Shown here: positions 17,980 to 25,731 of the stretch, piece by piece
Position numbering within the stretch: position 1 is the stretch's first letter
Layout: every line of letters starts with the position of its first letter
From: Bacteroidales bacterium
GTDB taxonomy: Bacteria; Bacteroidota; Bacteroidia; Bacteroidales; F082
Assembly (NCBI GenBank): GCA_024400455.1
Contig: JAKSMU010000013.1
Location: 1-49,907, forward strand
Direction of reading: 5' to 3'
DNA: 49,907 nucleotides
Translations under genes and position numbers: made by a program
The notes under the pieces: model-generated
Told to the model about the DNA's origin: nothing
The model's input: the letters and a program-made list of their open reading frames with translations, nothing else
Database searches by the model: none

Positions 17980-18852
17980 TTAAAAATCTCCTTCGTATGG
18001 CTTTTGATATACATTGACACCGCTGTTTTTGATATACCATGCATCGCCTAACTTTGGCTGCATGCCTTGTTCGATGATTTGCTGCAATGACGTACCATCC
18101 TTGAAATAGCCAAGAACTTCCTTGCCCCAAATGAAATTCTTGATGATCTGTTCCTTGATTGTGTCGGTTGGATTGTTTAGCGAGTCATATTGGATTGAAC
18201 TGCGTTCATCCAAAGTGCCGGAAATGATATTGGCAATGACGGGATAGAAACTGTTGACATTGAAAGGAACGGTAGGTGGCGCATAGTTGCACAGGACTTC
18301 ATAATAATACATTGTAAAGTCGTTGCCTTCGCCCATAATGTAGGCGCGATGGAAATCATCGAGGTCGATTTTGGAGCCCTCGAAATAGATGGGCTTTATC
18401 GGACTGTCTGTAAGCGGATGACTCGATGAGCGGAAGTGTGAATGGGTGGAATCCACTCTTGAAAATTCGTATATGTCGAAACTGCTTACTTTTCGGATTG
18501 CAGTATATTCGCACTTGATGATGCCTTTGTGCTGTTCGAAAATGTTAAGGTAGGAATTCGACAGTTGGTTACCTTCAATGACCGAATGAATGTTCATCGT
18601 TGTGTCGGCGTATTTCACTCGCTGGACAACCAGGCTGTCTGCGTAAAATGTGCCGGAAATTCTTGGCGGTTCGTCCCCAAAATGCAGGTTTTCGTTGCCC
18701 ATTAAATTCAAGAGTGATGAAGGCATGAAATAATTGATGTCGGGAATTTCTTGCGAACTATAGAGAACCGTGGCGTTTTCATCCTTAAGGCATGATGTGA
18801 GGCATCCTGCCAAGGCGAAAATCAGTAGTGAATGTTTCAGATGTCTTTTCAT
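17980..18852 (-). CDS. Hypothetical lipoprotein
   Basis: A 290-residue protein with a type II signal peptide. The lipobox LTSC places the lipidated cysteine at residue 21. The next residues, LKDEN, are acidic and resemble the export signals that send Bacteroidota lipoproteins to the cell surface; that is an inference. No catalytic motif or known domain was recognised in the remainder. It is the first gene of a likely two-gene unit with the beta-barrel protein and has a promoter box about 50 bp upstream. Confidence 0.65.
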   Translation of the reverse strand: MKRHLKHSLLIFALAGCLTSCLKDENATVLYSSQEIPDINYFMPSSLLNLMGNENLHFGDEPPRISGTFYADSLVVQRVKYADTTMNIHSVIEGNQLSNSYLNIFEQHKGIIKCEYTAIRKVSSFDIYEFSRVDSTHSHFRSSSHPLTDSPIKPIYFEGSKIDLDDFHRAYIMGEGNDFTMYYYEVLCNYAPPTVPFNVNSFYPVIANIISGTLDERSSIQYDSLNNPTDTIKEQIIKNFIWGKEVLGYFKDGTSLQQIIEQGMQPKLGDAWYIKNSGVNVYQKPYEGDF

Positions 18853-18902
18853 TCGATTTCTACTAAAATGTGAATATTAGGTGCTTTTTATCTAAAATCT
18901 GG

Positions 18903-18910
18903 CAAATATA
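18903..18910 (-). promoter_or_regulatory. Promoter -7 box for the lipoprotein/beta-barrel pair
   Basis: On the minus strand this is TATATTTG, an exact match to TAnnTTTG, about 50 bases before the lipoprotein ATG. No good -33 element was seen. Confidence 0.5.
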
Positions 18911-18997
18911 AAAACTTATTCTTTATGGGCGACTTGTTTAGGTTTTTTTTTTCAAAAAATGCTGTTTCTTGGTCGTGAAACGAATATTTGAGTGCTT

Positions 18998-21900
18998 TTA
19001 TTGTGAAATGCATACCTTGTGAGTCGAAATAGTTCCGTTAATATTGAATACAAAGAGGTAAATGCCGTTTCTGTGTTGTTTAAGCGAGTAACGCATTGAG
19101 GTGTTGCTTGTTTTGAAAGCGTCAATCAGTGTGCCTGCCATATTGTAGACCCTTATTTCGGCTTCAGGTTGGTTGTTGTCAAACCGAAGTTCCATGTCGC
19201 CGCGGTTTGGATTTGGAATAATGCTGATTTTGTCGCTTGGCTCTGATTCATTGGTGCCGTAGAACGAGCAAACCATCCAGTTGGAGAAAGTCACGCCTTC
19301 TGGATTGCATTCGTTGTAGACGGTGGCATGGATGAATATGGTGTCTTCCGTATAATCCAAGACATATAGTTTGCAATGACTGTGATGGTCGTTGGCCTCC
19401 GAAACGTAAGGTTCAAGTGGCCAATTGATTGTGTCGTGCCCGCTTGAACTGAGGCTCCAGACCACAGAATCCCATTGGCAGAAGTAGTTTTGGTCACTGA
19501 TGCTGAATTCGTAGGAGCAGATTTGGAATTCAGTCGCTGTAACGACCCAGTGTGGCGCAATGGTGTCATGGGCATAAACCATTCCGTCCCATGTGGATGG
19601 TGTGTAGTTCATGTTGAGCGAAAGGTGGGCTGTTGAATCGCACCCGAATTGTGAGGTTAGGCTTGCGGTGTAATTGCCAGACATCGTGTAGTTGACTTCG
19701 TTCCAAGTGAAGGAATTGCAGGCATTCTCGTGGTGGATAATTCCGTCAACGGCTTCGGAAAGCATAACTTTGGCAGTGACAATGCTGTCGCAATTGTCGT
19801 GTGTTTGAAGAACTTGTATGTATTCGTGGTAGCCGGGGGCGTCTTCGTAAACTTGGCCGTTCCAAATGAAGTTGCCGCACACAATCGTGTCGAATTCCAG
19901 TTTCTGAGGATGTCCAAAAGTGAGGTTGAGCGTCACGATGCTGTCACAACCATGGGCTGTGACATATTGTTTTTGGTAGGTTCCGGGATCGTTATAGGTG
20001 GTCCCGTCCCATAGGTATGATTCTTCGCAGCAGTGTTCGTTTAAGGTCTTCGTGATTTTGTCTGCAACATTAAGGATGATTGTCACGATGCTGTCGCAAC
20101 CGTAAATATTCGTGAATTCATGATGGTCGGTATAGGTTCCGGGATGGTCGTAGTTAAGTACGAAACCATGCTCGATGTAAGTGCCACCGCCATCCATCCA
20201 GCAGGTGCTTTCTTCAAAAAGGATGTTGTCAGGTTGCTTGACGGACAGATAAATAAGCAGGCTGTCTTGACAATTCGGAGTGGAGGCGCTGTTTTGAAGT
20301 TTGCCTAAAATGGTGTCGTTTAGGATTTGCGGAATGGAAAAACCATGCTCGAAATATCCTTCTCCGTAGCAAATTTCGTTGTAAACGGGATCGGCATATT
20401 TTTGGGTGGCGTCTACGGTGAATGGGATGGTCTCGGAAGCGCTGCCATCGCAAGTGCCTCCCTGAATGGTTACAATGAGCTTCGCATCATATAATGCTTT
20501 GCTGGCATAGGTGTGTGTGGCTGGGTTCTGCGTGCTTGTCGTTCCGTCGCCAAAGTCCCATTCCAGACTATATTCCGGATAGTTGACTTCAGCAAAGAAT
20601 GTGGCTTCTTCGTCAACGCAGTATTGGAAGACATCGTTGGGACCGACAATGGTGCCGTTGATTAAGGTGCTGCAAGTCAAGTCGCTGGCATTGGAGCCGA
20701 CCATGTAGGCATAGCCTTTGGCGTGTCCGAATCCGTAAACGTGAGCGTTGAAACCATTGATGCATGAAATGTGATGCACGGCATGGCTGATTTCCATGCG
20801 GCAGCAACTGTAATCATCGTTGCCATGAACCCGAGAGAAAGTCAAAGGGGAAACTTGCTGGTCGTCGAAATAAACTTTTGCGATGTCTTCCGACTTAACG
20901 ATGATGTTGACATAGTGATTTTGGATTTCTGCTTCCACGTCGTCGAAAGTGGAGAATGTGATTTCGTTGATGCGTTGTTCGACTGGTGCAATCCAAAGCA
21001 TTGAAGGGTCGCCGAATTCGCCCCAATAGTTTTGGTCGCGGCTGGTGTCGTTGTATAGGAAAACGGCAGCAGGATAGGTCGTCTCCAAATAGCATGAGAT
21101 TTCTTCACACGTGATGAAGAAAGTATAGCTTTCGTTGGCATTGAGGGTGGTAAGCAGTTCTCCGTTTTTGAAAACTTGATTGTTGTCGGCTGATGATGTG
21201 ATTTTCACCTGGTCGCGGACACGGTCTTTCGAACTCGTGACAACGAAATTCTTTCCCCAGGAGTGTAATGGCATGGCTTGTTCAAAAACATGGTCGTATC
21301 CGTTGTCCATGTTGTCGGGGACGCAAGTGAGTGTGTTGCCGTTAAAGACGGCGATTTTCTTGCAGTCGCGTGCGGTGATGCGTGTGCCTGAGAGGTCGCG
21401 TCCGCTTTGTGAACGGAGTTGGTAACTTTGTCCTTGCAGAAGTTCGATGGTAAACTCTTCACCACCAGCATGTCCACCCAAAGTGCGGGTCGATGGTGTG
21501 ATGTCGACGGTGACATTGTCTTCGGCGGCAACGATAAGGATGGAACTGGTTTCGTATGCACCGAATTCATAACTTGTATTGGATTGTTCGCAGCATTGAA
21601 TCAGATAGTCGTCAGCCAAAGCGTGGATGGGAAGGACGTATGAGGCGTCGAATGAATTGTTTGCGATATTTGTGCAATAGACCGAAGTCGTGTCGGTCGT
21701 GACGATTTTCAGTCCTCGGGGTTGCACCGATTCGTTGTGGTTGACATCGTGGTAGGCGATGTTTTCCGGAATTTCGATTTTGGTGATGTTCCCGGCTCTA
21801 ACGGTGAAATCCTGGCTCCAGCCGGTATTGGGATTTGAAATGGTCCCTGAACAGTTGCGTTTGGCACTAACCAAAACCTGTGTCTTAACCCATGCCGGCA

Positions 21901-22048
21901 CGAAATCAGTGTTTGTGCGGAATCCATTGGTCATGAACGAAACCCAGAATTCCTTGCCTTGAGTAGATATGTTTTGTGCTTTTGCCGTTGTGAAACAGGC
22001 AAAAAGCAATGCAATAAAAGCCAATGTTAATCGGACCTGTTTGTTCAT
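18998..22048 (-). CDS. IgGFc-binding-domain/PKD surface protein with T9SS sorting domain
   Basis: Predicted large secreted surface protein of 1016 residues; probably adhesive, no enzyme motif seen. After the signal peptide (1-24) comes GKEFWVSFMTN and a region to about 460 that resembles the IgGFc-binding N-terminal domain (VLPIHALADDYLIQ, HVFEQAMPLHSWGKNF, WIAP). A PKD domain follows (about 475-545, WDFGDGTTS), then about five repeats of 40-60 residues ending in (G/N)CDS (557-815). A cysteine-bearing TEFQ...CSFYG module (about 833-931) is shared with the next two genes, and the CTD starts at IPNPNRGDM (944). A terminator separates it from the upstream gene, so it probably has its own promoter, which I could not locate. 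IgG binding is not implied by the domain name. Confidence 0.75.
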   Translation of the reverse strand: MNKQVRLTLAFIALLFACFTTAKAQNISTQGKEFWVSFMTNGFRTNTDFVPAWVKTQVLVSAKRNCSGTISNPNTGWSQDFTVRAGNITKIEIPENIAYHDVNHNESVQPRGLKIVTTDTTSVYCTNIANNSFDASYVLPIHALADDYLIQCCEQSNTSYEFGAYETSSILIVAAEDNVTVDITPSTRTLGGHAGGEEFTIELLQGQSYQLRSQSGRDLSGTRITARDCKKIAVFNGNTLTCVPDNMDNGYDHVFEQAMPLHSWGKNFVVTSSKDRVRDQVKITSSADNNQVFKNGELLTTLNANESYTFFITCEEISCYLETTYPAAVFLYNDTSRDQNYWGEFGDPSMLWIAPVEQRINEITFSTFDDVEAEIQNHYVNIIVKSEDIAKVYFDDQQVSPLTFSRVHGNDDYSCCRMEISHAVHHISCINGFNAHVYGFGHAKGYAYMVGSNASDLTCSTLINGTIVGPNDVFQYCVDEEATFFAEVNYPEYSLEWDFGDGTTSTQNPATHTYASKALYDAKLIVTIQGGTCDGSASETIPFTVDATQKYADPVYNEICYGEGYFEHGFSIPQILNDTILGKLQNSASTPNCQDSLLIYLSVKQPDNILFEESTCWMDGGGTYIEHGFVLNYDHPGTYTDHHEFTNIYGCDSIVTIILNVADKITKTLNEHCCEESYLWDGTTYNDPGTYQKQYVTAHGCDSIVTLNLTFGHPQKLEFDTIVCGNFIWNGQVYEDAPGYHEYIQVLQTHDNCDSIVTAKVMLSEAVDGIIHHENACNSFTWNEVNYTMSGNYTASLTSQFGCDSTAHLSLNMNYTPSTWDGMVYAHDTIAPHWVVTATEFQICSYEFSISDQNYFCQWDSVVWSLSSSGHDTINWPLEPYVSEANDHHSHCKLYVLDYTEDTIFIHATVYNECNPEGVTFSNWMVCSFYGTNESEPSDKISIIPNPNRGDMELRFDNNQPEAEIRVYNMAGTLIDAFKTSNTSMRYSLKQHRNGIYLFVFNINGTISTHKVCISQ

Positions 22049-22174
22049 ATTGGTGAAGTTTAGGCTTGTTTTTCTTGTATCTTATTGTGTTACAAATAAA
22101 AGCGATGTTGTGTTAAGATGTTGCGTTTAATCCGCTAATATATGAAAAAAACGATTGCGTTTGATTGATTAAAC

Positions 22175-22203
22175 AAAAAAAAGCAGCCGAAGCTGCTTTT
22201 TTT
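22175..22203 (-). terminator. Strong terminator after the PKD/GCDS-repeat protein gene
   Basis: Stem GCAGC/GCTGC with loop CGAA, flanked by A8 on the left and T7 on the right, so the stem can extend through A-T pairs. It lies 21 bp past the stop at 22225. The symmetric A and T runs could let it act in both directions. Confidence 0.85.
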
Positions 22204-22224
22204 GATAGGATTGTTGAAGTGTTG

Positions 22225-25200
22225 TTACTTGTTGATGATGACTTTCTTCGTTACGGTTCCTTCCTTGCCTGATACAACGAAGAAATACATGCCGTCGGAG
22301 TAGTCCTTCATATTGTAACGCATGCTGTTTGGCCCTATATTATTATAGGTGTCAAAGTCATCGAGCAGGTTGCCTCTCATGTCGTAGACTTTAATGTTGA
22401 CATTGCCGGTCAGGTATTCGAAATTCAAAGTCATTTCGCCATTGTTCGGGTTTGGAACGATATCGACATTGACAAGACTTTCGGACTGTTCTTCGATGCC
22501 GTAGAAGGAGCAGATGAGCCAGTATTTGCGGTCGACACCTTCAGGGGCGCATTTGTTGAATACGCGTGCATTAAGCCAAACGGTATCTGGCGTGTATTGC
22601 AGCACATACAGGTTAACGCCACGGCCGTTGTAAAGAATGTCGAAAGGCCAGCCGGCTGAGCAGCTCCATTGAATCGAGTCCCAGTGGCAGGTTGCAGGAT
22701 GTGCGCCCTCGCTGAATGAGAACTTGTATGAGTTGATTTGGAATTCTGTTGCCGTGATGACCCAGTGGCCAGCCGTGTTACTGGCATCAGTTGGCTCAAT
22801 GGTGGTCGGGTTTGGCGTGTATTCCATGTTTACGGTCCTGTTGACAAGGCTATCACATCCTAAAACAGTGGTGAAAAGATGTGATTGGGTGCTTGATTCA
22901 ACAAAGCTGATGCCTGCTTCTGGCCATTCAACCTGGTCGCAACCTTCTTCAGCAGGCAGATTGTTGACAATGCTTCCGTTGATTGTAAGATGCATGGTTA
23001 CAATACTGTCGCAACCATGAATGGATTGATACCTTCTAATGTAATTGCCCGAATGGTCATACGTTCTTCCGGCAAAATAGGTTTGTCCGTCTTCAATGTA
23101 AGAACGGCCTCCGTAATTCTCCCATGTGTAGTTGTCGCAGTTTGTAATGCTGAAGCTGACATTCGGGTAGTCTTGGTGAATGCTAAGATTCAGAGTGACG
23201 ATACTGTCGCAGGTAGGTCCTGGAATTGTGTCAACACGGAAGTATTCTCCGACTTCTTCAAAATGTTCGCCGGTAGAAGGCCAGGTGTATGGCTGATTAC
23301 ATCTTTCAATGTCGTACACTTTCGAGTTGTAATTGGTGAGTGAAAGGTGCAGGTGGACAATGCTGTCGCAGCCAAGCACGGTTTGTCCGTTGTAAGTGTA
23401 ATCTCCTGGTTGGGTGATGTTCTGACCGTTGAAAGGATAATAGCTTCCGGCGCAGAATGAGCGTTCAATGTCGTATTCATAAACCGGATTCACGCGAAGC
23501 GTGAGCTTGATGACGCTGTCACATCCGTGTACAGATTCAAGGGTGTGCTGGTATTGGCCTGCCGTGGTGAGCTGCTGACCGAAGAAATCGTAGGCGTCGC
23601 CATTGCAAATGCTTCTTACCATTGGAGTTTCGTATGTTTCATAATGTTCCAGGGTCAGGTAAACGGTGCTGTCGCAACCGAACTGGTTTGTCGTGGTGTA
23701 GTTGTATGAACCGGGTTCGTTGAGGTCCTGGCCGAAGAAACTGTAAACATCGTCAGGGCAGATGGAGATGTTAGGATGTGATTCGGTATTAGGATGAACC
23801 ATGATGCTGACCGAAACGTTTTGTGTGGTGTAACCATCTCCGACTTGGCAAGTGTATTGAGTGGTGCCGACAGGAGGTGTGGCCACAGGATTCTGTATGT
23901 TCGGGTTGCTTAATGTGTTGGCTGGAGTCCAAGTGTAGGTGTAGTCGCCAGTGCCGCCCGAAGGAGTTGCGTGCAAGGTGGTTGATTCGCCTTCGCAGAG
24001 TTCGTAGGCGTCGGCTGAGGCCATGGCCGTCATGCCTGAACCTTCAATGCTGACAGTGACTTGTGCCGAGCTGCTGCATCCGCCTTGTGGGTTGGTGATG
24101 GTGACGGTGAATGTCGTCGTAGCTTGTAAACCAATGGTTGCGGTGTTTTGAGAGTTCGGATTGACAACTTTATTGGCTGGTTCCCAATGGAAGTTGAAGG
24201 TGCCGGCAGTACCAGCGCTAGCTGAAAGTTGTGATGTGCCGCCATACATGACAACGTTAGGCAAGGCGGATGCGGATGCTGTTGGAGCTGCATAAACAGG
24301 AACAGTCTGCTGCTTTTGGCTGGAGCAGGCTCCGCCACCTGTGGTGGTTGTAAGTGTGACATTGTAATTGCCAGCTTGTGCGTAAGTGTGTGAAGGATTC
24401 TGCTCGCTGCTGGTGCCACCGTCGCCAAAGTTCCAACGGTAAGTCATCTGTTGGCCTGATGGGTTTGTGGTGGAGGTGCTGGTAAATTGGGTCGGAGTGC
24501 CTTTACAAACCGAGGTGTAGTTGAAGTTTGCGGTTGGTTGTGGGTAAATAACGACTTCTGTCGTTGCGCTATTAGTTTGCGAACCTACTGAAATGGTGCA
24601 TGTGTAAGTGCCGGCCATGGCCATGGTGCAATTTGTGCGGGTTGGGTTTTGCTGGTTTGAAGAGAAACCTCCTGGACCTGTCCAACTGTATGTTGAACCA
24701 GCTTGACCATTAGCTGTGAGGTGAATGGTTTCGCCTACGCAGTACGGGCCATCGTTATCGACCAATGGTGGCATGATGCCGCAGTTGGTGGTGCCGGTGC
24801 CGATATTTTCAAACATGATGTTGCATGCGCTATTCCCATAGTTTGTAAGTAATAATATGTAATACTGACCGGTTTGGGCATTGTTGATATGACAAAATTC
24901 GTCTTGACTTCCACCTGCATAACTGCAATCTACCATGTTGCTGCATGATAATTGACTACAGGCAGTGTTTATGTCTGGGAATGGACCCCAACAGTCAAAA
25001 TCGATGTCGTATCTGGGACTGCTGTAGATTTTAATGTTCAAGTTACCAGGTTGATCAATCTGCATATAATAGAATGCAGGATTTGGTGTGGTGTATAAAC
25101 AATTTGAGGAACTTCCGTCTGGTCTAATAAAATTGCTACAATAGTAAGGGGAGACTTGTGAGCCTAAATTGCCTGCGTTTACTCCAGCAGGAAATTGGTA

Positions 25201-25656
25201 CAAACCGTTGTCGGTACAGAATGGCAAAGCTCCGTCGCAGGTCGAGTTGCCGTCGCGCAACTGACGATTGAAGTCTTCGTTGAGCATTAGGAAAATAGAC
25301 TCTCCTAATTCGTAGCGCCATTCGACAAATAGGTTGCCACGCTCAATTTTGTCCAGGTTGTTGAAAGCCGCCCAGTCTTCATAGAGATTGTCAAGAAAAA
25401 AATCGAAATCGGCTTCCGGGGTGTCAAGGACATTGTCGTTGGCTGCAAAGATGTCAATTGTGTTCGGCTTTTCACTTGCTTGGTAGCAGTAATAACCGCT
25501 ATTGGCAATGGAGTGCATTATAAACACTCTCTCTTCGATGGTTGGAATGTTGTGTATGTTGTATTCCGTGATTTTGATTTGGTTTTGTGCAAAAAACCGC
25601 ATCGGCAATGTCAGCAGCATGAAGCCGATTAAGAGAAGTTTAGCGATTCTGTTCAT
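22225..25656 (-). CDS. Large PKD/Ig-like and GCDS-repeat surface protein with T9SS sorting domain
   Basis: A 1143-residue secreted protein. Signal peptide (1-24); an N-terminal region shared with the next paralog (CDGALPFCTDN, then FYYMQI, then YDIDFDCWGPF), typical of large Bacteroidota surface proteins; an Ig-like domain (WTGPGGFSS); a PKD domain (WNFGDGGTSS); and two further Ig-like domains with the ELCEGESTTLHA motif. Some six repeats follow, each with a cysteine near its start and GCDS or TCDS near its end. The shared TEFQ...CSFYG module is at about 963-1055 and the CTD starts at VPNPNNGEM (1067). Paired cysteines in the repeats suggest disulfides. It lies 75 bp downstream of its paralog with no terminator between, so the two are probably co-transcribed. 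Likely a long stalk or adhesin; ligand unknown. Confidence 0.78.
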   Translation of the reverse strand: MNRIAKLLLIGFMLLTLPMRFFAQNQIKITEYNIHNIPTIEERVFIMHSIANSGYYCYQASEKPNTIDIFAANDNVLDTPEADFDFFLDNLYEDWAAFNNLDKIERGNLFVEWRYELGESIFLMLNEDFNRQLRDGNSTCDGALPFCTDNGLYQFPAGVNAGNLGSQVSPYYCSNFIRPDGSSSNCLYTTPNPAFYYMQIDQPGNLNIKIYSSPRYDIDFDCWGPFPDINTACSQLSCSNMVDCSYAGGSQDEFCHINNAQTGQYYILLLTNYGNSACNIMFENIGTGTTNCGIMPPLVDNDGPYCVGETIHLTANGQAGSTYSWTGPGGFSSNQQNPTRTNCTMAMAGTYTCTISVGSQTNSATTEVVIYPQPTANFNYTSVCKGTPTQFTSTSTTNPSGQQMTYRWNFGDGGTSSEQNPSHTYAQAGNYNVTLTTTTGGGACSSQKQQTVPVYAAPTASASALPNVVMYGGTSQLSASAGTAGTFNFHWEPANKVVNPNSQNTATIGLQATTTFTVTITNPQGGCSSSAQVTVSIEGSGMTAMASADAYELCEGESTTLHATPSGGTGDYTYTWTPANTLSNPNIQNPVATPPVGTTQYTCQVGDGYTTQNVSVSIMVHPNTESHPNISICPDDVYSFFGQDLNEPGSYNYTTTNQFGCDSTVYLTLEHYETYETPMVRSICNGDAYDFFGQQLTTAGQYQHTLESVHGCDSVIKLTLRVNPVYEYDIERSFCAGSYYPFNGQNITQPGDYTYNGQTVLGCDSIVHLHLSLTNYNSKVYDIERCNQPYTWPSTGEHFEEVGEYFRVDTIPGPTCDSIVTLNLSIHQDYPNVSFSITNCDNYTWENYGGRSYIEDGQTYFAGRTYDHSGNYIRRYQSIHGCDSIVTMHLTINGSIVNNLPAEEGCDQVEWPEAGISFVESSTQSHLFTTVLGCDSLVNRTVNMEYTPNPTTIEPTDASNTAGHWVITATEFQINSYKFSFSEGAHPATCHWDSIQWSCSAGWPFDILYNGRGVNLYVLQYTPDTVWLNARVFNKCAPEGVDRKYWLICSFYGIEEQSESLVNVDIVPNPNNGEMTLNFEYLTGNVNIKVYDMRGNLLDDFDTYNNIGPNSMRYNMKDYSDGMYFFVVSGKEGTVTKKVIINK

Positions 25657-25731
25657 ACCTGATGGTGTATTTAAGGAACGTTTATTTAATTGTTTGATTA
25701 TTTGCGATAGATTGTGTTTTGAAAAATGCCA

